Below, piece by piece: positions 56,232 to 64,000 of a stretch of DNA of 64,000 bases. The stretch's first letter is position 1; the number at the start of each line of letters is the position of its first letter. The translations under genes and the position numbers were made by a program. Below the pieces are notes generated by a model that worked only from the letters and a program-made list of their open reading frames with translations, ran no database searches and was not told the origin of the DNA. Source of the stretch: Acidobacteriota bacterium (GTDB lineage Bacteria > Acidobacteriota > Polarisedimenticolia > JACPZX01); assembly GCA_016195325.1 (NCBI GenBank), contig JACPZX010000075.1, positions 1-64,000 of the forward strand. The letters are read 5' to 3'.

Positions 56232-57815
56232 CATCGCCGGCCTCTGGTTGGTGACGAGGACGAGCCGGGTCGGGCCGAACGTCGCCGATTCCACGATGGT
56301 GAGGCGATCGCGGATCGCGGGCCGGATGTGGGGGATCTCCCCCGCGTCGGCGAGCGCGAAGGTCGGGTCGGCCCGACCCAGGTGAAGCTCCAGGTCGAAG
56401 AGCGTCGCCTCGCGGACGTAGACGCCGTTGGTGAAGAAGGCGATCGCGTCCGAGAGGTTGCCTATCCGGAAGGCCAGCACCGGATCCCCCCGCTTCCTCG
56501 CGGCCGCCGTCAGCTCCTTGAACCTGGCGGCGAACGGCTCGACCGACTTGATCCCCTGGAGCGACGGGAGGGCCGCCGTGGCGACGAGCAGGTACACCAG
56601 GAGCGTTCCCGTCGCGAGAGCCCGCACCGACGGGAGGAGGCCCGCGCGCGTCGACCGCCACGCCGTGACGAGCCCGGTCATGACCAGGCCCATCGCGAGG
56701 GCGGTCGCGACGGGCATGGGAACGACCGGATACCCCCGCACCGCGAACGGCAGGGCGGCTCCCACCGCGATGATCAGCGCGCAGGTCGCGCGGAGCGCAG
56801 TGAGCGTCCACCGTTCCGAGGGAAGTGAGGTCAGGAAGCGCGCGACGAGAATCGCCACCGCGGGGCACAGGGGGAGGAGATAGAGCTCCCGTTTCTCGGT
56901 GACGGCGCTGAAGAAGAGGAACGGGAACGCGATCCACGCGAGGAGGAACCGGCTGTCGGCGGAGCGGCGCCGCCAGAGATCGTACAGCGCCGCGGGGAGG
57001 AGCAGAGTCCAGGGGAAGAGCTGGAACGGCATCACCTCCAGGAAGTACCACGGGGGCTGCACGTGGTGCATGCCGAAGATGGCGCGGCCGAGCGCGTGCT
57101 GCTTGAACGCCCCCCACACCGAGTACTCACCGTCGCCCCCCAGCGTCGCCCCGATCGCCCAGGCGCCGACGATCAGCGCGAAGATCGCCGACCCCGCGGC
57201 CGGCGCGTAGCGCCTCCACGTCCCGAGGCCGCCGTCCATCGCCAGCGTCGCGATCCCGATCCCCCCAGGGACGATCAAACCCACGGGCCCCTTGGCGATG
57301 ACCGCCAGGGCGCAGGCCGTCCAGAGGACGATCGCGGTGAGACGCGGGCGCCTCGCGCCGGACCTCAGGCTCTCGAACGCGGAGAGGGCGACGAGCTCGA
57401 GGCAGCACAGGAGCGAGTCGATCTGGGCCGTCCGGGCCTTTTCCCAGACCATGTACGTCGTCATCAACACGAGGCCCGCGAGAGACCCCGCGGTCTCACC
57501 TGCCAGCCGCCGCGCGAGGCGCATCGTGAGCGCGACGGAGATCACGGCCGCCGCCGCGGAGGGAAGTCGTGCGCTGAAGGACGAGATGTGTCCGAGGGGG
57601 AGCGACAGGAGCGCGATGAGCCAGAAGAAGAGGGGAGGCTTGTCGGGCGTCACGACGCCGTTCACGTGAGGGACCGCCCAGTGGCCGTCCACGACCATCT
57701 CGCGCGCTCCCTCGGCGAAGTAGGGCTCGTCGGGGGCCCAGAGGTCGTATCCCCACGTGTTCCAGATGAAGACGATCGCCGCGAGGGCGAGAAGGAGGCG
57801 GCCCCGGGTGATCAT
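56229..57815 (-). CDS. Membrane glycosyltransferase, ArnT/GT39-like
   Basis: The 528-residue protein has about 11 membrane helices. The ArnT signature is WAPDEPYFAEGAREMVVDG with the catalytic-type Asp-Glu near residue 28, then TPDKPPLFFWLIAL, and KARTAQIDSLLCCLE further on. ArnT-type enzymes transfer a sugar from undecaprenyl phosphate to a lipid or protein on the periplasmic face. The C-terminal periplasmic domain follows residue 415. The ATG overlaps the asnB stop by ATGA. Together with AsnB and the exporter this points to modification and export of a glycolipid or polysaccharide. Confidence 0.87.
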   Translation of the reverse strand: MITRGRLLLALAAIVFIWNTWGYDLWAPDEPYFAEGAREMVVDGHWAVPHVNGVVTPDKPPLFFWLIALLSLPLGHISSFSARLPSAAAAVISVALTMRLARRLAGETAGSLAGLVLMTTYMVWEKARTAQIDSLLCCLELVALSAFESLRSGARRPRLTAIVLWTACALAVIAKGPVGLIVPGGIGIATLAMDGGLGTWRRYAPAAGSAIFALIVGAWAIGATLGGDGEYSVWGAFKQHALGRAIFGMHHVQPPWYFLEVMPFQLFPWTLLLPAALYDLWRRRSADSRFLLAWIAFPFLFFSAVTEKRELYLLPLCPAVAILVARFLTSLPSERWTLTALRATCALIIAVGAALPFAVRGYPVVPMPVATALAMGLVMTGLVTAWRSTRAGLLPSVRALATGTLLVYLLVATAALPSLQGIKSVEPFAARFKELTAAARKRGDPVLAFRIGNLSDAIAFFTNGVYVREATLFDLELHLGRADPTFALADAGEIPHIRPAIRDRLTIVESATFGPTRLVLVTNQRPAM

Positions 57816-59773
57816 GCCGTGCAGAGCTCGGCGGCTCGCCCCGCGTGCATCGCCGCGAGGGGGACCGCGGCTCCCTCGCCCCACACGCGATCGCACCAGA
57901 GATCGAGCGCGAGGAGGTTGTAGAGGGGCTTGCGGTTGTCGGCCCTTCGGGCGAGGTGGTCGTCGATGAGCGTCGCGATGCCGGCGCTCGCGAAGATCCC
58001 CCTCGCGCGCACCCGCTCCTCCGAGAAGCGGGCTCTGAGCCGCAGGCCCAGGCCGTCGAGCAGCCACCGCGAGAAGGGGATGTTGAACCCGCGCTTGCGG
58101 CGCGTGAGCACCGACCGGGGGACCCGGCCGCGGGCCGCGCGCCTCAGGATCCACTTCGTTCGGAATCCGCGGAGCTTCACGCTCGACGGCAGCCCGGCGG
58201 CGAACTCGGCGAGCCGGTGATCGAGGTAGGGGGCCCGCGCCTCCAGGGACGCGAGCATCGTCATCCGATCGACCTTGGTGAGGAGCCCGTCCTGCAGGTA
58301 CATCGCGAAGTCGGTGTAGAGGAGCTCGGCGAGAGCGTCGGGGAATCTCCGGCTCTCGACGGTGACGCGCGCGGCCGTGAACGGATCGTCGACCACCAGC
58401 GCTCTCGCCACGTCGGGGGCGAGGAGGCGCGCATGGGTCTCCGGGGCGAAGCTCCCGAACCACGCGTGATGACCTTCCACGCCGCTTCGCTCCGCGCCGC
58501 GGAGGAATCGGGCGAGGAGGTAGGCCGGCCCGACGTCTCCCTCACCTGGCGGGAGAAGCGCGCGAAGCCTGTCGCCCAGATTCCTCCGGAAGGTGCGCGG
58601 GAGCCTCCGGAATAGACGCGCCATCCGCGCGCCCGGATAGGTGGGGTATCCGGCGAAGAGCTCGTCGCCCCCCTCGCCCGAGAGGACGACCTTCACCTTG
58701 CGCCGGGCTCGGGAGGCGAGGAGGTACGTCGGAATGCACGATGAATCGCCGAGCGGCTCGTCCATCGACTCGCCCACCTGCCGGAGTCCCTCCTCGAGAT
58801 CGGCCGCCGTCAGGATCAGCTCGTCGTAGTCGGCCCCGAGCTCCTCCGCGGTCCGGCGCGCGAGATGCGACTCGTCGGCTGACCGGTCGGCATGCCCCAG
58901 CGAGAAGACCGGGACGCCGCGCCCCCGCTGCGCGGTGAGGTGGGCGAGAATCAAGGACGAGTCGAGCCCCCCCGAGAGAAAGACCCCGACCGGCGCGTCG
59001 CTCACGGCCCGGCTCGAGACCGCCTGCGCGACGAGACCGTCGAGCCGCTCGGCCGCGGCGGCGGGGCGGCGCGGCGCGGGAGGCCTCGGGTCGAAGTGAT
59101 CCGCCAGATCCCAGTATCGCCGGAGCGATTCCTTCCCGGCCTCGAAGGTCATGACGTGCGCCGCCGGCAGCTTGCGCACCCCCCGCAGCGGAGTCAGCGG
59201 GGCGGGGAAGTAGTCGTGGAGGAGGTATCTCCGCAGCGCGACGGGATCGAGCGACGGCCGCACCGCCGGATGGGAGAGGATCGAGCGCAGCTCGGACGCG
59301 AAGACCAGCTCGTCGTCGCCGCGCCAGTAGAACATCGGCTTCTCTCCCGCCCGGTCGCGCCCCAGCGTGAGCCTCTGGCGCGGCTGATCCCACACGGCGA
59401 ACGCGAACATCCCGTCGAGATCCTGGACGAGATCGGCCCCCCGCTCCTCGTAGAGATGGGGGATGACCTCGGTGTCGACGTGCGTGCGGAACGCGTGGCC
59501 GCGCGCCTCGAGGCGGAGGCGCAGCTCCGCGGCGTTGTAGATCTCGCCGTTGCAGACGGACCAAATCGATCCGTCCTCGTTCGAGAAGGGTGGGGCAGGG
59601 GCGAAGACATCCACGATCGCGAGGCGCCGGAACCCGAGGTCGCAGCCGTCGAGCGCCGCGTGCCCCGCGCCGTCGGGGCCGCGGTGATACAGCGTCGCCG
59701 CCATCCTGCGAACTTTCGCGGATCTCGCCGCGTCTTTTCCCGCGCGCCCGACGATCCCGGCCAGCCCGCACAT
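57812..59773 (-). CDS. asnB: Asparagine synthase (glutamine-hydrolysing), AsnB-type
   Basis: The 653-residue protein has an N-terminal glutaminase domain with catalytic Cys2 (MCGLAGIVG), YHRGPDG, NGEIYN and the DTEVIPHLYEE region. A C-terminal synthase domain has the PP-loop LSGGLDSS near residue 265 and LSGEGGDELFAGYP near residue 355. The length and motifs fit the AsnB type seen in both asparagine synthesis and cell-surface sugar or peptide amidation. Its place between an outer-membrane protein and a glycosyltransferase/exporter favours the latter use. It starts one base after the upstream gene ends and overlaps the downstream gene by ATGA. Confidence 0.92.
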   Translation of the reverse strand: MCGLAGIVGRAGKDAARSAKVRRMAATLYHRGPDGAGHAALDGCDLGFRRLAIVDVFAPAPPFSNEDGSIWSVCNGEIYNAAELRLRLEARGHAFRTHVDTEVIPHLYEERGADLVQDLDGMFAFAVWDQPRQRLTLGRDRAGEKPMFYWRGDDELVFASELRSILSHPAVRPSLDPVALRRYLLHDYFPAPLTPLRGVRKLPAAHVMTFEAGKESLRRYWDLADHFDPRPPAPRRPAAAAERLDGLVAQAVSSRAVSDAPVGVFLSGGLDSSLILAHLTAQRGRGVPVFSLGHADRSADESHLARRTAEELGADYDELILTAADLEEGLRQVGESMDEPLGDSSCIPTYLLASRARRKVKVVLSGEGGDELFAGYPTYPGARMARLFRRLPRTFRRNLGDRLRALLPPGEGDVGPAYLLARFLRGAERSGVEGHHAWFGSFAPETHARLLAPDVARALVVDDPFTAARVTVESRRFPDALAELLYTDFAMYLQDGLLTKVDRMTMLASLEARAPYLDHRLAEFAAGLPSSVKLRGFRTKWILRRAARGRVPRSVLTRRKRGFNIPFSRWLLDGLGLRLRARFSEERVRARGIFASAGIATLIDDHLARRADNRKPLYNLLALDLWCDRVWGEGAAVPLAAMHAGRAAELCTA

Positions 59774-59774
59774 G

Positions 59775-60578
59775 TCAGTGGATCCGAAACGTCAATCCGG
59801 GTCGGACCTGCAGCGCCCCGTTGTTGTCGTAGCTGACCGCCATGTAGAGAAGCAGGTTCTCGCGAAGGCGCCTGCCCGCTCCGAGGGTCCCCACGGTCTC
59901 CCCCCCGGATGCTTCCGGGATGACGCTCTTGCTCGAATCGCCCGTCTCGCCGTGCGGGAGCGAGGAAGTGTTCCTGAGCATCTCGGCGAAGATCTCGACG
60001 TTCGGGCTCGGCCGATACACCCCGGCCAGGGCGAAGTTGATGATGTTCTTGAGATACGTTCCCGGCGGGTCGCCGACGACGGTGTAACCGACGTTCAGGT
60101 GCGTGTCGAACTTCCCGAATCGTTTGCTGGCGATGAAGTAGGCGGCGTCATCGGTCTGCTTCGTGCCGATCTGGGTGTTTCCTGCGGTGGCGAATTTCAC
60201 CTCGCCCGCAACCGCCATCGCAGGGAGACGCCTGGACTCCTGCCGGAAACGGTAGGTCAACGTGGCTTCGGTGTCGCCCGCTCCGGTTGCGGCGCTCGCG
60301 GCGTGAGGGCGGATGGCCGTGTACGGCACGGGCTCGACGGCGATTTCCAGGTTGTCACGGATTCCGTACTCGGCGAGGAAGGGGAATGCCCCCTCCGTCC
60401 CGTCCGAGGAGTGCTGGCGCTCGTAGGCGGTCCCGAGCTTCCATGAGCCTGCCGTCAGCAGCCGCGCTGTCTCCGTCTCGAGCGTTTGCGCCATGCCGCT
60501 CCCTGCGGCGCCGGCGAGACACAGGACGAGAAGAAACGCCCGAATTGTCGCACGCATTCTGAACGGTTCGATTCTCAT
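59775..60578 (-). CDS. Outer-membrane beta-barrel protein, transporter-like
   Basis: The 267-residue protein has a signal peptide (hydrophobic stretch ending in GMAQ). About 12 amphipathic strands (WKLGTAYERQHSS, LEIAVEPVPYTAI, THLNVGYTVVG, NVEIFAEMLRN) run to the C-terminal end LTFRIH. It resembles the MetA-pathway phenol-type transporter and other small outer-membrane channels. The ATG at 60578 is chosen because GGGAGGG lies 8 bases upstream; the ATG seven codons later lacks a site. It is the first gene of the operon, behind a strong sigma-54-type promoter. Confidence 0.8.
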   Translation of the reverse strand: MRIEPFRMRATIRAFLLVLCLAGAAGSGMAQTLETETARLLTAGSWKLGTAYERQHSSDGTEGAFPFLAEYGIRDNLEIAVEPVPYTAIRPHAASAATGAGDTEATLTYRFRQESRRLPAMAVAGEVKFATAGNTQIGTKQTDDAAYFIASKRFGKFDTHLNVGYTVVGDPPGTYLKNIINFALAGVYRPSPNVEIFAEMLRNTSSLPHGETGDSSKSVIPEASGGETVGTLGAGRRLRENLLLYMAVSYDNNGALQVRPGLTFRIH

Positions 60579-60617
60579 CCGTCGCACCCTCCCAGTAGAC
60601 CGGCGGCTCGAGGGAAT

Positions 60618-60633
60618 AGCAAGGGGGCTGCCA
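60618..60633 (-). promoter_or_regulatory. Sigma-54 promoter TGGCAG-N5-TTGCT
   Basis: On the minus strand TGGCAG, five C and TTGCT place GG and GC exactly 10 bases apart, one mismatch from the TGGCAC-N5-TTGCW consensus. Transcription would start near 60607, about 30 bases before the ATG at 60578, with the Shine-Dalgarno site between. The gene for a sigma-54 activator lies next to it. Confidence 0.75.
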
Positions 60634-60729
60634 CCGAAGATCGGGAGTTGCGCCGGGCTGTCATTCGCGGAGCGTGGCACGGAAATCGGCCGTCCGGGAA
60701 TGCGCGGGCTGCGCGCCGGCGCCGGCGAC

Positions 60730-60772
60730 CTGACTGCAATTCCCGGCTTCACGCATCGGATCTTGCAGTCAG
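60730..60772. promoter_or_regulatory. Inverted repeat CTGACTGCAA-N23-TTGCAGTCAG (candidate upstream activator site)
   Basis: Perfect 10-base arms lie 23 bases apart, centred about 144 bases before the predicted sigma-54 start. They include the TGA stop of the activator gene. The position fits an enhancer for a bacterial enhancer-binding protein. A terminator-like hairpin for the activator mRNA is the alternative, but the loop is long and there is no T-tract. Confidence 0.5.
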
Positions 60773-61630
60773 CTCTTCACGCCCAACGACTTGATCTTGT
60801 AGTACAGGGCGCGGACGGAGACGCCCAGCTCGCGGGCCGCATTCGCCCGATTGCCCCGGTGGCGCTCGAGGGTGGACTGGATGTGGCGCCGCTCGATCTC
60901 CTCGAGGGTCGCGTCGACCCGGGTCCCGGCGCGAGAGAGGCTCTCCTCGAGCTCGGCGGCGAACGGGGTCTGCGCGAGGTCGATCTCGACGTCGTCGGAG
61001 AGGACCTGGCATTGCTCGAGGAGGTTCTCGAGCTGACGGACGTTCCCGGGCCAGTCGTACTTCATGAGGAGATCGACGGACCGCGGGCCCAGGCGCCTCG
61101 GGCCCTCCGGCCGCCGCGCGCGGCGCAGGATCGCCGCGACGAGCGCCGGGATGTCCTCGAGCCTCTCCCGGAGCGGAGGGATCCGCAGCTCGAGGACGTT
61201 CAGTCGGTAGTAGAGGTCCTCGCGGAAGCGGCCCGCCGCCATCTCGGCCTTCAGATCCCGGGATGTCGCGCCGATCACCCGCGCGTCCGTCGTCCGGCTC
61301 ACCGTGTCGCCGAGCCTCTTCACTTCGCCGAACTGCAGGGCTCGCAGGAGCTTCGATTGCAGCGCGGCCGGAATCTCGGCGATCTCGTCGAGGAAGAGAG
61401 TGCCGCCGTCGGCGAGCTCGAAGACCCCCTCCCGGTGCTCGAGGGCTCCCGTGAACGCCCCCTTCCTGTGGCCGAAGAGCTCGCTCTCGATCAGGCTCTC
61501 GGGGAGCGTCGCGCAGTTCACCGTGATGAGCGGCTGCCCCGACCTCGCGCTCTCCCGGTGGATCAGGCGGGCGAAAAGATCCTTCCCCACGCCCGTCTCC
61601 CCCATGACCAGGACCGTGGAGTCGCTCGCC
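60769..61630 (-). CDS. Sigma-54 activator, AAA+ and Fis-type DNA-binding part (frame-broken gene)
   Basis: This frame carries the AAA+ core of a sigma-54 enhancer-binding protein: Walker A GETGVGKD, the sigma-54 contact loop GAFTGA, Walker B GTLFLDEI and [15 protein letters not shown]-terminal Fis-type helix-turn-helix ([24 protein letters not shown]) completes it. The sensor part encoded just upstream is in another frame. The first part of the AAA+ domain (usually about 25 residues before Walker A) and the linker after the membrane helix are absent. As sequenced it lacks its own start. It is the likely regulator of the sigma-54 promoter at 60618-60633. Confidence 0.85.
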
Positions 61631-62192
61631 GCCGCGCGGCGCGCAGGCCGGCGACCAGGAGCACGGCGATGGCGGCGATGGCGAGGAGCATGCGCAGCCG
61701 CGCCGTCTGGCGGATGGCCTGCGTGGACGACGTGTCGTACCGGAGCCTGAAGACGCCTAGGAGCTTTTCGGAGCCCGGGAAGAAGATCGGCACCGTCGCC
61801 TCGAAGGCGGAGGATCCGCGTCGCGTCGCGCGCGAGACGGCGCCTCCGCCGTGAAGGACGGCGAGGAGGTCGGCGTCCGTGGCCGCGCCGTAGACGCGCG
61901 AGGCGTCCAGGTCTCCGGTGATCTCCCCACGATCGTCCACGACGGTGGCCTCGAGAATCCGGGGATCGCTGTCCCGGAGCTGCTCGATGAAGGTGTGAAG
62001 CCGCCGGGCGTCCGAGAGATCCCGCTCGCGCCTCAGGCTGAGGCTGATCGTGCGGGCGAGGCCGAGCACCGAGTCTCGCTCCTGCTCGTCGTGGTACGCC
62101 TCGATCGACGAGAGGATGAACCACCCCGCCGTCCCGCTGAGAACGACGACCGTCGGGATGACGAACCACGCGATGCGATGTCTGAGCTTCAC
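61563..62192 (-). CDS. Membrane sensor half of the sigma-54 activator (frame-broken gene)
   Basis: The frame starts at a GTG (62192) with a membrane helix ([14 protein letters not shown]). A periplasmic sensor of about 120 residues follows ([38 protein letters not shown], single-Cache-like), then a second helix ([15 protein letters not shown]). It then runs out of frame exactly where the linker and AAA+ domain should begin and stops at 61563. It lies 26 bases after the porin gene on the same strand, although no good Shine-Dalgarno sequence is seen. Membrane-bound enhancer-binding proteins of this kind sense envelope signals. Confidence 0.75.
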   Translation of the reverse strand: MKLRHRIAWFVIPTVVVLSGTAGWFILSSIEAYHDEQERDSVLGLARTISLSLRRERDLSDARRLHTFIEQLRDSDPRILEATVVDDRGEITGDLDASRVYGAATDADLLAVLHGGGAVSRATRRGSSAFEATVPIFFPGSEKLLGVFRLRYDTSSTQAIRQTARLRMLLAIAAIAVLLVAGLRAARRRATPRSWSWGRRAWGRIFSPA

Positions 62193-62218
62193 GGGGGGCC
62201 GGTGAACGGCGAGTCCTC

Positions 62219-63235
62219 CTAGAACCGGTATCTCACGCCGAAGACGAGATGCGTGCCGCCGAAGCCGGTGGCGCCGGCGTTTCCTCGATCGCGATCGGCC
62301 TCGAGCTCGACGTCGAGATCGCGCCGGAGCGCCTGCCGCAGTCCGATCGTCGTCCGCCGGAAGTTCTCCTCGGGAACGCCGTTCTTCGTCGAGAAGACGT
62401 CGTACTTGCCGAAGAGTCGCAGGCCGCGGACGAGCGGGGAGGCGTCCCAGCTTCCCTGCACGTAGTAGCCGGCGTTGCGGCTCCCGGCGAGATCGACGAC
62501 GACGGCCTCTCCCCCCACGCTGAACGGCCCGCGGCTCCACTCGAGATCGATCCCCCGCGACCGGATGTCCTCGGCGTCTCCGCCGGCCGTCGCGGGGGTC
62601 CCCGGCCTCAGCCCTTCGAGAAGGCTGACGCCCGCGGAGAACGCCCCGCCGCGGAGGCCGAACCGCGCGGCGGCATCCCGGCCATCCCCTCGCTCGACGC
62701 CGAACCTCGGCGTGCTGGTCTGATCGACGAGCGCCAGATCCGTCTCGAAGAGCCCGGCGGTGGCGTGGAACCCCACGCCGGGGCTCGCTCTTCGAAGCAC
62801 GAACGCATCGCCGGCTCCCAGGGTGAACTCGTAGTCCTTGATCAGGGGGCGGCTCAGCGTGACGGCGTCCCAGCGGCCGAACGGGACCGGGATGTATCCG
62901 GCGCGCACGCTGACCGGCCTCGCGTCGCCGAGCTCGTACGAGAGATAGAGCTGGTGCACCCCCGCCTCATCCTCCCCGAGGTAACCCCCCGTGCCGGCCT
63001 CTCCGAAGAGCCGCAGCCCCCGGGCCAGTGGGGCGTCGAGGGAGAACCGTGCGTCGAAGGGCCCCCCCGTCCCGCCGATGCCCGGGTCGCCGTTGATGCC
63101 GCCCGCGTGGAGCCGGACCTCTCCCCCCCACGTCGCGGCCGGCAGGGCGTTGGGATCCCGAGCCTCGTCGGCCGCGGCCGCGGGAACCCCGAAGAGCGCG
63201 AGCACCATCGTGAGAATCGCCGTCCGCCGCATCAT
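62219..63235 (-). CDS. Porin-like outer-membrane protein
   Basis: The 338-residue protein has a signal peptide ending in AAAAD and a beta-barrel of about 16 strands ([46 protein letters not shown]). It ends in the terminal aromatic signature VFGVRYRF. The VPFGRWDAV segment resembles phosphate/anion-selective and short-chain porins. The start overlaps the stop of the upstream gene by ATGA, and a G-rich ribosome site precedes it. Together with its neighbours it may form a three-gene unit ending with the sigma-54 activator. The substrate is unknown. Confidence 0.8.
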   Translation of the reverse strand: MMRRTAILTMVLALFGVPAAAADEARDPNALPAATWGGEVRLHAGGINGDPGIGGTGGPFDARFSLDAPLARGLRLFGEAGTGGYLGEDEAGVHQLYLSYELGDARPVSVRAGYIPVPFGRWDAVTLSRPLIKDYEFTLGAGDAFVLRRASPGVGFHATAGLFETDLALVDQTSTPRFGVERGDGRDAAARFGLRGGAFSAGVSLLEGLRPGTPATAGGDAEDIRSRGIDLEWSRGPFSVGGEAVVVDLAGSRNAGYYVQGSWDASPLVRGLRLFGKYDVFSTKNGVPEENFRRTTIGLRQALRRDLDVELEADRDRGNAGATGFGGTHLVFGVRYRF

Positions 63236-63687
63236 GGATTTCCCCCCTTGGAGGCTTCCGTCGCCGAGACGTCGTGAGGCTCGATGTCCAGCGTCCTGAA
63301 GAGATCTTTCTGGTAATAGGTCACGAGGAGGCGCGAGATGTCCCTGGCGGGCGTCCCCCGGGCGGCCTCCCGTCCGATGAGCCAGGCCAGCGCGCGCGGG
63401 TGGACCAGCACGGGGCGTCCGCCGGAGAGGACCACGTCCTCCAGGTAGTTCTGGAGCGGGAGCGTGAGAAGGTACGCGCGCTTGCGATCCATGCCCGGGA
63501 GCGCGGACGCGGCGCGCTCGACGTCCGCGAGCTGATCCTCGAGAACCGCGGGGATCCTGGTCTCGAGCTTCAGCGGCAGCTCGACGAGCTTCGGCACGGG
63601 CTGGCTCGCGGGGGCCGTCGCCGCGCCCGCCGAGCCGAGCACGAGCAGGATCGCGATCGACCTCTGTGCGATTCGGAGCGGGTTCAC
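63232..63687 (-). CDS. Small exported protein of unknown function
   Basis: The 151-residue protein begins at a GTG with GAGGG 8 bases upstream and has a signal peptide (IAILLVLGSAGAATA). The mature part is helical, with LEDQLADVERAASALPG, MDRKRAYLLTLPLQNYLEDVV and ISRLLVTYYQKDLFRTL, and has no Cys or catalytic signature. It overlaps the porin gene by ATGA, so the two are coupled. I do not recognise the family. A periplasmic partner of the porin is a reasonable guess. Confidence 0.65.
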   Translation of the reverse strand: MNPLRIAQRSIAILLVLGSAGAATAPASQPVPKLVELPLKLETRIPAVLEDQLADVERAASALPGMDRKRAYLLTLPLQNYLEDVVLSGGRPVLVHPRALAWLIGREAARGTPARDISRLLVTYYQKDLFRTLDIEPHDVSATEASKGGNP

Positions 63688-63793
63688 CGCGGTGCCCTCG
63701 CGTTCGGAGTGCGTCAGGATCCCGGCGAAGGATAGCCGCGCCCCGCGGGGAGGGCCATCGCGGACCGCGAATGGTAATCTTGGCCGCCGCCGG

Positions 63794-63814
63794 CTCGCGC
63801 CCCGTGGGCGCGAG
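63794..63814. promoter_or_regulatory. Perfect 9-base hairpin CTCGCGCCC-CGT-GGGCGCGAG
   Basis: The inverted repeat lies between an extended -10-like TGGTAATCT (63772-63780) and the Shine-Dalgarno site of the oxidoreductase gene at 63835. It would form a very stable stem in the 5' leader, or serve as an operator. Confidence 0.5.
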
Positions 63815-63834
63815 GGACGGCTCAGGAGATGGCG

Positions 63835-64000
63835 ATGAGACACCGCTACGAGAGGCTGGTAGAGCCGCAGGTCCGCGAGAATGGAGCGCTTCGCCCCGCC
63901 ACCTGGGACGAGGCACTCGATCGCGCCGCCGCAGGGTTCACGGCGGCGGTCGACGCGCGGGGCCCGACGGCCTTCGGCCTCTTCAGCTGCTCGAAGGCGA
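63835..64000 (+). CDS. Molybdopterin oxidoreductase (formate dehydrogenase-like), 5' part only
   Basis: The gene runs off the right edge. The visible residues include YERLVEPQVRENGAL, PATWDEALDRAA and FGLFSCSKA, the typical entry into the molybdopterin domain of formate dehydrogenase alpha subunits and related enzymes. An N-terminal 4Fe-4S Cys cluster is absent, so this would be a short form or a gene whose cluster domain is encoded separately. The ATG at 63835 has AGGAG 6 bases upstream; the ATG at 63829 is too close to that site. It is divergent from the small exported protein and porin. Confidence 0.75.
   Translation, partial: MRHRYERLVEPQVRENGALRPATWDEALDRAAAGFTAAVDARGPTAFGLFSCSKA

Noticed and set aside
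60675-60690. TGGCACGGAAATCGGC on the plus strand as a second sigma-54 promoter
   Set aside because: GG and GC are 11, not 10, bases apart, and it points into the 3' end of the activator gene, where no plus-strand gene follows.

Overview
The window is about 70% GC, tightly packed, and reads as a bacterial chromosome segment or metagenomic contig. Several features point to an Acidobacteriota-like soil or sediment organism. There are four large Ser/Thr kinases with C-terminal TolB/WD40-like propellers or kinesin-light-chain TPRs. There is a giant two-component-propeller histidine kinase. There are secreted proteins with calcium-binding thrombospondin type 3 spacers, several ABC-2 exporters, and outer-membrane proteins (TonB receptor, porins). 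The taxonomic placement is an inference from gene style, not from a marker gene. No phage, insertion sequence, CRISPR array or rRNA was seen.

Layout. 0.2-4 kb: a GT39-type membrane glycosyltransferase converges on glnS, which sits just downstream of tRNA-Gln(CUG). 4.1-9.7 kb: a di-heme oxidoreductase follows a LuxR-type response regulator and its propeller histidine kinase. 9.8-12.5 kb: an ABC-F ATPase, then a PadR-like regulator overlapping a nucleotidyltransferase-fold protein. 12.5-15.2 kb: a Ser/Thr kinase split by a one-base shift in a C7 tract. 15.2-21.1 kb: a small zinc-ribbon protein, a secreted DJ-1/PfpI protein and the glyoxylate-shunt pair aceB-aceA; aceA is interrupted. 21.2-31.8 kb: an orphan antitoxin-like protein, proline iminopeptidase, a secreted TPR protein and three consecutive Ser/Thr kinases. 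32-40.5 kb: a Cys-rich secreted protein, then an overlapping operon of TonB-dependent receptor, periplasmic binding protein, histidine kinase and hybrid histidine kinase. 40.6-47.7 kb: three secreted proteins sharing one C-terminal module, around an AftB-like glycosyltransferase. 47.8-51.7 kb: an ArsR-controlled operon of aspartyl protease and ABC exporter. 51.7-53.7 kb: a small secreted protein, an EamA transporter and a hexaheme cytochrome c. 53.7-60.6 kb: outer-membrane protein, AsnB, GT39 and ABC exporter behind a well-matched sigma-54 promoter. 60.8-63.7 kb: a broken membrane-bound sigma-54 activator, a porin and a secreted protein, diverging from the start of a molybdopterin oxidoreductase.

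Regulation. Many first genes have a -10-like hexamer 6 to 10 bases (often exactly 8) before the start codon and no Shine-Dalgarno sequence, which suggests leaderless mRNAs. Operon-internal genes instead use ATGA/GTGA overlaps or good Shine-Dalgarno sites. Three genes (Ser/Thr kinase, aceA, sigma-54 activator) are interrupted at GC-rich tracts, so assembly error must be weighed against real decay.

The strongest candidates for undescribed biology are four. The first is the sigma-54-controlled OMP-AsnB-GT-ABC operon with its adjacent activator and distal inverted repeat. The second is the TonB receptor/binding-protein/histidine-kinase relay. The third is the PadR/nucleotidyltransferase pair. The fourth is the shared C-terminal module of the secreted proteins.
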